Assembly: GCA_017617065.1 (NCBI GenBank)
Contig: JAFZWP010000004.1
Coordinates: forward strand, 1-64,000
Direction of reading: 5' to 3'
Length of the DNA stretch: 64,000 bases
Source of the DNA: Bacilli bacterium
GTDB lineage: Bacteria > Bacillota_I > Bacilli_A > ML615J-28 > CAG-698
A program made the translations under genes and the position numbers. A model generated the notes under the pieces. That model made no database searches, was not told the origin of the DNA, and saw nothing but the letters and a program-made list of their open reading frames with translations. Of the stretch, positions 36,171 to 45,415 are shown piece after piece (the stretch's first letter is position 1; each line of letters begins with the position of its first letter).

Positions 36171-39100
36171 ATGAAAAAAGGAATTAGTATTTTTGTAATT
36201 ATTATTACCTTAGCTTGCTTGTTCTTTACATTAACTACTAAAGTTAATGCAAGCGATGTAGTAGAAAAGATAGAAGGAAAGACTTATTATATTGCTCCAA
36301 ATGGGCAATCTAGTAACGATGGATTAAGCGAAGCAACTCCTAAAGATTTCTATTCAGCAATGTTATCACTTCGTGCAGGTGATACACTAAATGCCCTACC
36401 TGGCACATATGATTGCCCTGATAGAATTACTTTAACAGAATCGGGAAATGCTTTCTCGCAAATTAAAGTAATTGGTACACCGGGACAGGTTATCTTTGAT
36501 TTTAGTAAACAAGCATTTGATTCCACAAACCGTGGAATTCAAATCAATGGTAATTATTGGTATTTCTATGGAGTTCATATTAAAGGTGCTGGTGACAACG
36601 GAATGTATGTTGCTGGTAGTCATAACTTTATTGAAATGTGTGAATTCTATAATAACCGCGATAGTGGTCTTCAACTTGGCCGTGGAGCAGGATCAGATAC
36701 TATTGTTAGCCAGTGGCCAAGTTATAATACAGTTAAAAACTGTATGTCTTATAACAATTATGATGATGAAACATACGGAGAAAACGCTGATGGGTTTGCC
36801 GCAAAGCTAACTGTAGGTTACGGAAATGTATTTGATGGCTGTATCGCTTTTAGAAATAGCGATGATGGCTGGGATTTATATGCTAAATCAGATACTGGTA
36901 ATGTTGGTACTGTAATAATTATGAATTGTATCGCCTTTGAAAATGGTTGGTTACTTGATGGATCAACTACACGTGATGGCGATGGAATTGGCTTCAAACT
37001 TGGTGGAAGCAATATGGAAGGCGACGTAATCGTTAAAAACTGTATGTCTTGGAATAACCGCTTACATGGTTTTAGCGATAACTCAAACCCTCGTACAATG
37101 TTGCTTTACAATTGTACAGCTTACAATAATTCGGTAGCAGTAGCAAATGGCACAGGAAGCCTTGGTTATAGCGATGGCGGAAGTACTAACTTCAATATGG
37201 CTAGATCTAATCAAAGCTATAATGGTTATTACGGACTATTATCATATTGTACTAACCTAACAGCTTCTAATATTGATTATGAAGTAGGCGATGATTACCT
37301 AGGTTCTGCCGCATATTGTATTTTCCATGTAGCTAAAGGTGAATATAGAAGTATTACAAGCTTTATGGATGCTTCATCTTATGAAAAGGAAAAGATTGGT
37401 TCAGTATATACTGGTTTAAATGATAATTGCTTTGCTTCAGTCACATGGAACTATTCTCAAGAAGATTATCCTAAACTAAATAGCCTACTTCGTAATGAAG
37501 ATGGATCAATTAATGTAGGTAATATGTTAGATGTTACCGATTCAAAACTATTAACGTTCTGTAATGGTAGTCAAATCGGTGCTAAACTTAATAAATCATC
37601 ATGGGATGAATACGAACATTATGAATACAGCAATCCAACCCTTGGTGCTACGCAAGATGAAATTGATGTATTAGCTGCTAAAGATGCTCTAGAAGTAATG
37701 TGTAACAAAGAAGCAGTTTACCAAAACTTCCCAATTTGGATTAATCTAAATGAATGTAAAATTAGCTGGTCTTCAAGTGATACATCATTATTTAATTTTG
37801 GAACTAGTGAAACTAGATCATTTAGTAATGTTGTATATGTAGATGGTATTGTTCATAGATCAAGTGTATCTGATAAACAAGTTACTCTAACTGCTACAAT
37901 CACTAAAGGAAATGCAAGCTTAACTAAAGAATTTACTTTAACACTTAAAAAAGATAACCCAATGATTGGTAAAATCAAAGGATTAGAAGAAGTATATATT
38001 GTAGATTTATATTCTAGATTCACAGATCCTGTAATTACAGTAACTAATAAGAGTTCTTATTCAGATCAGGCCTTAAAATTTGATGTAGATTATGGTGTAA
38101 AGAAGACATATGAATACGCAGAAACTAATACTTCTGAATTTAACCAAGTAAGTAAAGTTTATACATCAGTTCCTGGTGTATATAGAGTAACTTACACAGT
38201 TAAATCATATTCAAATGCAAATGATACTTTAAGCCAATCATTCTTAGTATATGTAGTAAGCCCTACAAATGAAATTGATTTTGTGGATTACAAAGGATAT
38301 GAATTCTATGTTTGTCAACAAGGTGTTCATATCATCGGAGAACTTACTAATGTATCAGGAAAATTATATGCATATTTAAGTGAAAACCCTACTGAGACAG
38401 CAGATACTGTAAAAGAAAACGGTACTTTGTACACTATTACATCAGATAAGATTGATGTATTAGCTCTAAATGATAATGATGGTAAATATTATATCCATGT
38501 AATTATTGTTAATAATGGTGGAAATTACACTAGTCAAGTATATACAAAAGAAGTACTAATATCTGAAATATCTACTTGCCAAGAATTTTATGATTTTGCA
38601 AATGGATCTACATCATCAGTAACAATTTATTTATTAAAGAATGATATTGATTTTAAAGATTATAACTGGGTTGTATCAAGTTCTACAGATTCACTAAAAG
38701 GATTATTAAATGGTAATGGTCATACTATTTCTAATTTAACAATCCAATCTGAAAGTGATAAACGTAATAACATATTCTATAAACTATCTGGTGGAACAAT
38801 TATGAATATTGGTTTCCATAACATTAAGTTACTAGGTGATCTTGGCAAATCTAAGAATGTGGCAATAGTAGGTCAAATGGTTGGCGGATATATACATAAC
38901 GTTAAATTAACTGAAATTACTGCAACAGGTTACCAAACTGTTGGTGGAATGGTTGGTCAAGTATGCGGAGGCGATAACTTCGTATCTCAAGTTAGTCTAG
39001 TTAATGAATATAAGTTTGATAATAATTATAAATTATTAGATGGTTATGCTTATATGAGCGTTACTACTAAGTATTGTGGAGGAATTGTATCTAATATCCA

Positions 39101-39662
39101 AAAAGATACAGCAGAAGAATATGTAAATTGTCAAGTATCTAATTGCTATGCTGATGCTTACATTGGAACAGGTACTGATAGTGGCGGATACATCGGTGGA
39201 ATTGTTGGTCGTATTAAAAATGATTTAACAGTATATAATATATCGATTCGTACATGTCTATTTGAAGGCGTTGTAGAATGTTTAAAGAACTATACTGGTG
39301 GAATTGTTGGTGGATGTGAAAGCGGTGCTGGCGTAGTTTACATTATTGGTAATGTATCTAAACCTGTTATCATATTTGGATCAACAAGATCTATAATTGA
39401 TGGTGTAACACTAGATCCATACACTGGTATGGCAAGCGTAGCTCATAAGACTGGTAGCCCAATCATTGGCCGTTACACTGCTGGAACAGGAACATACTTC
39501 TGTATGAACAACTTTGGATCATTTGATGATTACAATAGTGCAGCCGGAAGCAGTTCAGAAGAAGACATGGATAATGTAGAATTCTTTAGAAATGTTGGCT
39601 TCTCACCAGAAATTTGGCGTTTTGATGAAGAAGCTAAATCAGTACGATTAATCTTCAAATAA
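36171..39662 (+). CDS. Secreted PL9-family pectate lyase with GLUG-like C-terminal region
   Basis: A 1163-residue secreted protein with an N-terminal signal peptide (cleavage probably near NAS-DV, residue 27) and no lipobox. Residues about 35-430 form a right-handed parallel beta helix with the PL9 signature: ENADGFAAKLTVGYGN followed by NSDDGWDLYAKS, which carry the calcium-binding acids and the catalytic Lys, then DGDGIGFKLGGS. The C-terminal half has beta-sandwich segments (about 510-760) and a GLUG-like repeat part (about 800-1110; LNGNGHTISNLTI, VGGMVGQV, GGIVGR). It should cleave polygalacturonate by beta-elimination, producing the 4,5-unsaturated ends used by GH105 and Kdu enzymes encoded downstream. 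Retention on the cell may depend on the repeats. Confidence 0.88.
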   Translation: MKKGISIFVIIITLACLFFTLTTKVNASDVVEKIEGKTYYIAPNGQSSNDGLSEATPKDFYSAMLSLRAGDTLNALPGTYDCPDRITLTESGNAFSQIKVIGTPGQVIFDFSKQAFDSTNRGIQINGNYWYFYGVHIKGAGDNGMYVAGSHNFIEMCEFYNNRDSGLQLGRGAGSDTIVSQWPSYNTVKNCMSYNNYDDETYGENADGFAAKLTVGYGNVFDGCIAFRNSDDGWDLYAKSDTGNVGTVIIMNCIAFENGWLLDGSTTRDGDGIGFKLGGSNMEGDVIVKNCMSWNNRLHGFSDNSNPRTMLLYNCTAYNNSVAVANGTGSLGYSDGGSTNFNMARSNQSYNGYYGLLSYCTNLTASNIDYEVGDDYLGSAAYCIFHVAKGEYRSITSFMDASSYEKEKIGSVYTGLNDNCFASVTWNYSQEDYPKLNSLLRNEDGSINVGNMLDVTDSKLLTFCNGSQIGAKLNKSSWDEYEHYEYSNPTLGATQDEIDVLAAKDALEVMCNKEAVYQNFPIWINLNECKISWSSSDTSLFNFGTSETRSFSNVVYVDGIVHRSSVSDKQVTLTATITKGNASLTKEFTLTLKKDNPMIGKIKGLEEVYIVDLYSRFTDPVITVTNKSSYSDQALKFDVDYGVKKTYEYAETNTSEFNQVSKVYTSVPGVYRVTYTVKSYSNANDTLSQSFLVYVVSPTNEIDFVDYKGYEFYVCQQGVHIIGELTNVSGKLYAYLSENPTETADTVKENGTLYTITSDKIDVLALNDNDGKYYIHVIIVNNGGNYTSQVYTKEVLISEISTCQEFYDFANGSTSSVTIYLLKNDIDFKDYNWVVSSSTDSLKGLLNGNGHTISNLTIQSESDKRNNIFYKLSGGTIMNIGFHNIKLLGDLGKSKNVAIVGQMVGGYIHNVKLTEITATGYQTVGGMVGQVCGGDNFVSQVSLVNEYKFDNNYKLLDGYAYMSVTTKYCGGIVSNIQKDTAEEYVNCQVSNCYADAYIGTGTDSGGYIGGIVGRIKNDLTVYNISIRTCLFEGVVECLKNYTGGIVGGCESGAGVVYIIGNVSKPVIIFGSTRSIIDGVTLDPYTGMASVAHKTGSPIIGRYTAGTGTYFCMNNFGSFDDYNSAAGSSSEEDMDNVEFFRNVGFSPEIWRFDEEAKSVRLIFK

Positions 39663-39672
39663 CAATTAAATA

Positions 39673-39707
39673 TTTAGAGAGCATAGATATGCTCTATGCT
39701 CTCTAAA
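39673..39707 (+). other. Long intercistronic hairpin without a T tract
   Basis: 14-bp perfect stem, TTTAGAGAGCATAG (39673-39686) and CTATGCTCTCTAAA (39694-39707), 7-base loop. What follows is A/T mixed rather than a T run. It could be a weak terminator, or a 3'-end stabiliser separating the extracellular part of the locus from the catabolic genes. Confidence 0.6.
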
Positions 39708-39732
39708 ATTATATAAATAATACCGAAAGGGG

Positions 39733-39746
39733 TTCGCAATTGCGAA
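39733..39746. promoter_or_regulatory. Perfect 14-bp palindrome before the HAD gene
   Basis: TTCGCAATTGCGAA is fully self-complementary. It separates a strong GAAAGGGG (39725-39732) from the ATG at 39757. It shares TTCG-N6-CGAA with the repeat at 30506. Operator or translation-control element; undecided. Confidence 0.45.
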
Positions 39747-39756
39747 TAAAACAAAA

Positions 39757-40560
39757 ATGATTGATTACAAATTAATAGCAGTAGATATGGATGGGACATT
39801 ACTCACTGATAATAAAGAGATAACCCAATCTACCTTAAAAGGAATTAACAACTTAATAAAAGAAAATAAGATTTTTTGTATATCTACAGGTAGACCATTT
39901 TATGGTGTTAAACCTTATTTAGATATAATCGAAGGAGATATTCCGCTTATTCTATATAACGGAGCCATTGTTACTTTTTCTAAAACTAAAAAGGTATTAT
40001 TATCTTGTAACCTTACAAGTGATCAATCAACTAAGATATTAAATATCATTAATAAGTATGATGGAACTTTTATTTTTTGGTCAGATGAAAAATTATATGT
40101 TAATAAAATAAATGATTATACGACTAAATATTTTGGTATATCGAAAGCACAACCTATTTTATTAAATAAGAAAATAACAATTCCTCATGGAAATATTACC
40201 AAAATTATATGGTTTGATGAAAACAAGAATTTAGTAGAATACCAAAAAACAGTTTTAAAAGAAATTAACGATGTGAACTTTTTCACATCACAACCAGTTT
40301 TCTTAGAATTTGTAAGCCAAGGTATTTCTAAAGCAAAAGCAATGGAAGTAATTGGTAATTATTATAATATAAAAGCTAGCGAAATGATTGCTGTTGGCGA
40401 TGGATGTAACGATATCCCGATGCTTGAATATGCAGGTTTAGGAGTTGCTATGGCAAACGCTAGTGATGATGTAAAAGATAATGCAGACTATATAACACTA
40501 TCTAATGAAGAAGATGGTGTACTTAAAGTAATTAATGAATTTATGTTAAGAAGAAGGTAA
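39757..40560 (+). CDS. HAD-superfamily (Cof-type) sugar phosphatase
   Basis: A 267-residue cytosolic phosphatase of the HAD IIB (Cof) subfamily, acting on sugar phosphates or related metabolites. Motif I is AVDMDGTLLTD near residue 7 (nucleophile Asp), motif II the Ser/Thr in ISTGRPFYG near 43, motif III a Lys in GISKAKAME near 190, and motif IV VGDGCNDIPMLEYAG near 209. It is the first gene of the uronate operon, 4 bases before uxaE. A role in dephosphorylating accumulated sugar-acid phosphates would fit but is a guess. The ribosome binding site is unusually far (24 bases) from this ATG; see the findings. Confidence 0.88.
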   Translation: MIDYKLIAVDMDGTLLTDNKEITQSTLKGINNLIKENKIFCISTGRPFYGVKPYLDIIEGDIPLILYNGAIVTFSKTKKVLLSCNLTSDQSTKILNIINKYDGTFIFWSDEKLYVNKINDYTTKYFGISKAQPILLNKKITIPHGNITKIIWFDENKNLVEYQKTVLKEINDVNFFTSQPVFLEFVSQGISKAKAMEVIGNYYNIKASEMIAVGDGCNDIPMLEYAGLGVAMANASDDVKDNADYITLSNEEDGVLKVINEFMLRRR

Positions 40561-40564
40561 TAAA

Positions 40565-42028
40565 ATGATTTGTAAATTTAAAGTTAAGCGCCTATTAAAT
40601 AAATATTTTAATGTTTATCCTTTATCAGTTAATCAAACTGAAGAAGGTATTATAGCAATGGCTAAGAATGAAAAAGAAAGAATCTTAGTTATTCATGGAT
40701 TTGAAAATTACGGCTTTAGTGGTGAAGAAGTAACCATTAAAGGGATTAAATATAGAATTTGTGGATTGAATCATGAAAATGCAGTAGCTTTAAGAAAAGC
40801 TTTGCCATTTACAGCTCCATCTAGAGTTTTAAGAGAACAAAGAAGTTTTGGACTTGGGGATAGATTAGGAATTGCCACTCATGGTCATATTAAATTATTT
40901 AAAAAATATGATGCTTGTCCAATCTTTGCTCAACAATCCATTCGAGAATTAAACTTAACAGAAAGAACTTATGAAGATGTTCTAGATTGTGTAAGCTTTA
41001 ATGTTCTTCAAGATGGATTTAAGAAGCCTTGGGGAGCAGATGGAGATCATCTAAAACATGAAGATGAAATTAGATATGCTTTATCACTTGGCTTTACTAT
41101 GTTAACACTTGATTGTAGCGAACATATTAAAACCGATGTACTTAATATGAGTGATGGCGAAGTATTAAGTAAAGCTAATATAAGTGAAGAATTAAAGAAT
41201 AAATACTTAAATGATGTAATTAAAGTAGAAGATAAGACAATTACATTTAGTGAAGTAGAACTTGCTAGATGCGTCCTAACTTACACCGAGACTATTGAAT
41301 TTGCAAAAAAGATTTATTTCGATTATGTAGATGGAAAAGAAGTTGATTTTGAATTATCAATTGATGAAACATCAACCCCAACTCTACCTGTTGAACACTA
41401 CTTTATTGCAAGAGAACTAAGTGAAGCTGGTGTAAAACTAGTAACTGTTGCTCCTAGATTTTGTGGAGAATTCCAAAAAGGAATTGATTATATCGGTGAT
41501 TTAGCTCAGTTTGAAGCCGAAATGAAGATTCATGTAGCTATTGCTAATCATTTTGGATACAAATTATCAATTCATTCTGGATCTGATAAGTTCTCTGTAT
41601 TTGAAATAATAGGTAGAGAGACAAATGGTCATTTCCATGTAAAGACAGCAGGAACTAACTGGTTAGAAGCAATGAAAGTTGTTGCTAAGTGTGATGCAAG
41701 TTTATATAGAGAAGTACATAAATTTGCTTTAAGTATGTTTGAAGAAGCTAAGAAATATTATCATGTAACTACTAATTTAAATAATATTCCTGATGTAGAT
41801 AGCATTGAAGATAATAAATTAGTTGAATTATTTGATAATAATGATTGTAGACAATTAATACATATTACTTATGGATTTATTTTAACTAGTAAAGATAGTA
41901 AAGGTAATTATGTATTTAAGAATAGATTATATGATTTATGGGATAAAGAAAGTGAAGAATATGCTAATATGTTAGTTAAACATATTGGTCATCACTTAGA
42001 ACTTTTATATAAAGGAATGGGTAAATAA
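40565..42028 (+). CDS. uxaE: Tagaturonate epimerase (UxaE)
   Basis: Epimerises D-tagaturonate to D-fructuronate, replacing the UxaB/UxaA route for galacturonate. The 487-residue protein matches the tagaturonate epimerase family known from Thermotoga: an N-terminal domain, then RSFGLGDRLGIATHGHI near residue 92, FNVLQDGFKKPWGADGDHLK near 145, FTMLTLDCSEHI and APRFCGEFQKGIDYIGDL. There is no signal peptide. It fits between UxaC (encoded at 51710) and the fructuronate reductase (44571). It is separated by 1 base from the next kinase gene. Confidence 0.85.
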   Translation: MICKFKVKRLLNKYFNVYPLSVNQTEEGIIAMAKNEKERILVIHGFENYGFSGEEVTIKGIKYRICGLNHENAVALRKALPFTAPSRVLREQRSFGLGDRLGIATHGHIKLFKKYDACPIFAQQSIRELNLTERTYEDVLDCVSFNVLQDGFKKPWGADGDHLKHEDEIRYALSLGFTMLTLDCSEHIKTDVLNMSDGEVLSKANISEELKNKYLNDVIKVEDKTITFSEVELARCVLTYTETIEFAKKIYFDYVDGKEVDFELSIDETSTPTLPVEHYFIARELSEAGVKLVTVAPRFCGEFQKGIDYIGDLAQFEAEMKIHVAIANHFGYKLSIHSGSDKFSVFEIIGRETNGHFHVKTAGTNWLEAMKVVAKCDASLYREVHKFALSMFEEAKKYYHVTTNLNNIPDVDSIEDNKLVELFDNNDCRQLIHITYGFILTSKDSKGNYVFKNRLYDLWDKESEEYANMLVKHIGHHLELLYKGMGK

Positions 42029-42029
42029 G

Positions 42030-43106
42030 ATGTTAGAATTAAGAAAAAACGCTAAATATAACTTAATCGTACCAACTAGTATGGGTGTAAGAATTACCCC
42101 AGTTGATCGCCAAGTTGTTCAAACTTCTAATATGTATAGAATGCAAGCAACTAGTGCCGAATCAAATGTATTAAATGTAGCTAGTTCTTTAGGTAAATCT
42201 ACTTTAGTTATGACTACATTTGTTAAGGATTCTCCAATTGCTTTATTTATTAAAGCAGAATTAAGAAAAAGAAATATTGCCTACATTGGAAAAGATGTAG
42301 AACAAGGTGGACCTTGGGGCTATAGACATCAATTCAATATTGCGGATAGTGGATATGGCTTACGTGGACCAAGAGTAGCTAATGATAGAGCAGGAGAAGT
42401 TGGTAGAACATTAAACGTTAAAGATTTTGATTTAAATCAAATCTTTAATGTAGATGGTGCCCAAATTCTTCACTTATCTGGCTTAGTTGCTGCTTTATCA
42501 AAAGAAACAACTGAATTTTGCTTAGAACTCGCTAGATTTGCTAAGAAAGCAGGTACAAAAATTTCTTTTGATTTAAATTATAGAGCTAGTTTTTGGAAAG
42601 GTCGTGAAGAAGAATTATCTAGAAGCTTTTCAGAAATTGCATCTTTAGCTGATATTTTAATTGGTAATGAAGAAGATTTCCAATTATCACTAGGCATTAA
42701 AGGACCTGATGCAGGTGGAAAAGATATCGCTAGTAAGATTGAAGGCTTTAAAGGCATGATTGAATGCGTTAAGAAAGCTTATCCAAATGTTTCATATTAT
42801 GCCACTACTTTAAGAGAAGTAAAGAATGCTAATGAACATTTATGGGGAGCTATATCATATGGTGATGGTAAGTGGACAGTAATTGATCCTCGCCCAATTC
42901 AAGTATTAGATCGAATTGGTGGCGGTGATGGATTTGTAGCTGGCTTACTTTATGGAATTATCAGTGAATTTGATATTGAAAAAGCAACACAGTTTGGTTG
43001 GGCAAGTGGAGTACTTGCTACTACAACTTTAGATGATTATGCAACTCCAGCTGACGAAGATCAAATTTGGAGTATTTGGAAAGGAAATGCGAGGGTAAAG
43101 AGATAA
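42030..43106 (+). CDS. PfkB-family sugar-acid kinase (possible gluconate or KDG kinase)
   Basis: A 358-residue ribokinase-family kinase, closest in look to 2-keto-3-deoxygluconate kinases. Conserved parts are SAESNVLNVASSLGKST near 42, FDLNYRASFW near 186, IGNEEDFQLSLGI near 213 and the ATP/anion-hole motif LDRIGGGDGFVAGLLYG near 290, whose Asp is the catalytic base. It is a distant paralogue of the kdgK product at 56335. Its position, between UxaE and 6-phosphogluconate dehydrogenase and one base from the latter (TAATG), suggests that its product may feed Gnd, so gluconate is a candidate substrate. A KDG kinase role cannot be excluded. Confidence 0.8.
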   Translation: MLELRKNAKYNLIVPTSMGVRITPVDRQVVQTSNMYRMQATSAESNVLNVASSLGKSTLVMTTFVKDSPIALFIKAELRKRNIAYIGKDVEQGGPWGYRHQFNIADSGYGLRGPRVANDRAGEVGRTLNVKDFDLNQIFNVDGAQILHLSGLVAALSKETTEFCLELARFAKKAGTKISFDLNYRASFWKGREEELSRSFSEIASLADILIGNEEDFQLSLGIKGPDAGGKDIASKIEGFKGMIECVKKAYPNVSYYATTLREVKNANEHLWGAISYGDGKWTVIDPRPIQVLDRIGGGDGFVAGLLYGIISEFDIEKATQFGWASGVLATTTLDDYATPADEDQIWSIWKGNARVKR

Positions 43107-44557
43107 TGAAAAAAGCAGATATTGGTTTAATTGGACTTGGTGTTATGGGTGAAAACCTTTTGATGAATATGGAATCAAAAGGATTCACAGTAGCTTGTTT
43201 TAATAGAACTACTTCAAAAGTAACTGATTTTGTAGAAGGTAGAGCAAAAGGTAAAAACATCATTGGTTGTTATTCTTTACAAGAATTAGCAGATAATCTT
43301 GCTAAACCTCGTAAAGTAATGATCATGGTTAAAGCTGGTGCTCCAGTTGATTCTACAATTGATTCATTACTTGAAATACTTGAAGTTGGTGACATCATCA
43401 TCGATGGTGGAAATTCACACTTCCCAGATACCATGGCAAGATGTGCTAAAGTTGAAGCAAAAGGCTTACGTTACATCGGTATGGGTGTATCAGGTGGTGA
43501 AGAAGGTGCTTTAAACGGCCCATCTTTAATGCCTGGAGGAAGCAAGGATGCTTGGCCATATGTTAAAGATATATTTACTAAAATTAGTGCAGAACTTGAA
43601 GATGGCAGTCATTGTTGCACTTGGATTGGTGAAAATGGTGCTGGTCACTTCGTTAAAATGGTTCACAATGGTATTGAATATGGTGATATGCAATTAATTT
43701 GTGAAGCATATGATTTAATGAGAAAACTACTTGGCTTATCAAATGATAAAATGCATGAAGTATTTTCTAAATGGAACGAAGGCGAACTTGATAGTTATTT
43801 AATTGAAATAACTAAAAATATTCTAAACTTCAAAGATGAAGATGGCAGTTTCTTAGTAGAAAAAATCTTAGATACAGCTGGTCAAAAAGGTACTGGTAAA
43901 TGGACTAGTATTGCAGCTCTTGATCAAGGTGTTCCACTAACACTAATTAGTGAGGCCGTATACGCTAGATGCTTATCAGCAATTAAAGAAGAAAGAGTAG
44001 AAGCAAGCAAACATTTTAGCCATATTAAACCTGAATTCAAAGGTAATTTAGATGAATTTATTGAAGATATCAAAAAAGCATTATATGCCGCAAAGATTAT
44101 ATCTTATGCTCAAGGATATTCTTTAATGAGAGCAGCTGCTAAAGAATATGGTTGGAACTTAGAATATGGTAATATCGCTTTAATTTGGCGTGGTGGTTGT
44201 ATCATTAGATCACGCTTCTTAGGTAAGATTAAAGAAGCATATGATAAGAATCCAGATTTAGCTAACTTAATGTTAGATGATTACTTCAAGAAGACATTAG
44301 AAGATGCAAGTACATCATTTAGAAAAGTAGTAGCTATGGCAACCTTAAATGGTATTCCAGTACCAGCTATGTCATCAGCTTTAGCTTACTTTGATGGATA
44401 TAAATCAGCTAACTTACCAGCTAATCTACTTCAAGCTCAAAGAGATTATTTTGGAGCTCATACATATGAAAGAGTAGATGGCGCAAGAGGCGATTTCCAT
44501 CATACAAATTGGACAGGACACGGTGGTAAGACTTCCGCATCCACATATAACGCATAA
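43106..44557 (+). CDS. gnd: 6-phosphogluconate dehydrogenase, NADP-dependent, decarboxylating
   Basis: Converts 6-phospho-D-gluconate to ribulose-5-phosphate, CO2 and NADPH. The 483-residue length is that of the full bacterial Gnd. Visible are the Rossmann motif IGLIGLGVMGENLLMNME, IDGGNSHFPDT near 105, the substrate-binding loop GVSGGEEGALNGPSLMPGG near 129, catalytic KMVHNGIEYGDMQLI near 183 (Lys and Asn) and the C-terminal GARGDFHHTNWTGHGG. The start is ATG at 43106, overlapping the kinase stop by one base. Gnd in a uronate operon is unusual and suggests that 6-phosphogluconate is formed here. Confidence 0.95.
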   Translation: MKKADIGLIGLGVMGENLLMNMESKGFTVACFNRTTSKVTDFVEGRAKGKNIIGCYSLQELADNLAKPRKVMIMVKAGAPVDSTIDSLLEILEVGDIIIDGGNSHFPDTMARCAKVEAKGLRYIGMGVSGGEEGALNGPSLMPGGSKDAWPYVKDIFTKISAELEDGSHCCTWIGENGAGHFVKMVHNGIEYGDMQLICEAYDLMRKLLGLSNDKMHEVFSKWNEGELDSYLIEITKNILNFKDEDGSFLVEKILDTAGQKGTGKWTSIAALDQGVPLTLISEAVYARCLSAIKEERVEASKHFSHIKPEFKGNLDEFIEDIKKALYAAKIISYAQGYSLMRAAAKEYGWNLEYGNIALIWRGGCIIRSRFLGKIKEAYDKNPDLANLMLDDYFKKTLEDASTSFRKVVAMATLNGIPVPAMSSALAYFDGYKSANLPANLLQAQRDYFGAHTYERVDGARGDFHHTNWTGHGGKTSASTYNA

Positions 44558-44570
44558 GGAGATAAAAACT

Positions 44571-45413
44571 ATGTTTGAACATGAATTTAAAGATAAAGTT
44601 GTAGTAGTAACTGGCGGATCTGGTGTACTATGTTCTTATTTTTGTAAAGAATTAGCTAGACGTGGAGCAAAAGTATGTATCTTAAGTTTAGATGAAAAAA
44701 GATTAGCTGACTTGGAAGCTGAAATTAGAAATGATGGTGGTGAAGCTACAAGTTATCTATGTAATGTATTAGATAAAGAAGTAGTTAAAAATGTTCACAG
44801 TCAAATCCTAGAAAAATATGGTAAAGTTGATATTCTAATCAACGGAGCTGGCGGAAATAATCCAAAAGCAACTACAAATGATGAATTCTATGATTTAGCA
44901 AATGCAGACTTACCTAACAAAAAAGATTTCTTTGATTTAGATTTAGATGGAATTAATTTTGTATTTGGACTAAACTTTTCAGGAACTCTAATCCCTACTC
45001 AAGAATTTGCTCCTGATATGGTAGGCCGCGATGGCACTACAATATTAAACATTAGTTCGATGAATGCATTTACTCCATTAACTAAAATACCTGCATATTC
45101 AGCTGCTAAAGCTGCTGTATCTAACTTTACTAAGTGGTTAGCTACATATTTTTCTAAAGTTGGTATTAGAGTTAATGCAATTGCTCCAGGCTTTTTCTCA
45201 ACAGCGCAAAATAGAGCTCTTTTATGGAATGAAGATGGAAGCCCTACAGCTAGAACTAAAAAGATTTTAAATAATACACCAATGGGTAGATTTGGTGAAC
45301 CAGAAGAATTAGTTGGAGCAGTTTTATGGTTACTTGATAGTAAGGCTAGTAGCTTTGTAACTGGTGTAGTTCTACCAATCGATGGTGGATTTAGCGCATA
45401 TAGCGGAGTATAA
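44571..45413 (+). CDS. D-mannonate oxidoreductase / fructuronate reductase, SDR type
   Basis: Reduces D-fructuronate to D-mannonate. The 280-residue short-chain dehydrogenase resembles the Bacillus YjmF (UxuB) type. It has the cofactor motif VVVTGGSGVLCSYF, NGAGGNNPKAT near 91, catalytic Ser in NISSMNAF and YSAAKAAVSNF (Tyr and Lys), and the C-terminal family hallmark NTPMGRFGEPEEL then VLPIDGGFSAYSG. AAGGAGAT precedes the ATG at 44571. It lies between gnd and the LarA-like gene, so product mannonate could pass to the epimerase. Confidence 0.88.
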   Translation: MFEHEFKDKVVVVTGGSGVLCSYFCKELARRGAKVCILSLDEKRLADLEAEIRNDGGEATSYLCNVLDKEVVKNVHSQILEKYGKVDILINGAGGNNPKATTNDEFYDLANADLPNKKDFFDLDLDGINFVFGLNFSGTLIPTQEFAPDMVGRDGTTILNISSMNAFTPLTKIPAYSAAKAAVSNFTKWLATYFSKVGIRVNAIAPGFFSTAQNRALLWNEDGSPTARTKKILNNTPMGRFGEPEELVGAVLWLLDSKASSFVTGVVLPIDGGFSAYSGV

Positions 45414-45415
45414 AG

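Noticed and set aside
44478-44570. Longer SDR start inside gnd
   Set aside because: The extension is an out-of-frame reading of the gnd 3' end; AAGGAGAT and the SDR motif support 44571.
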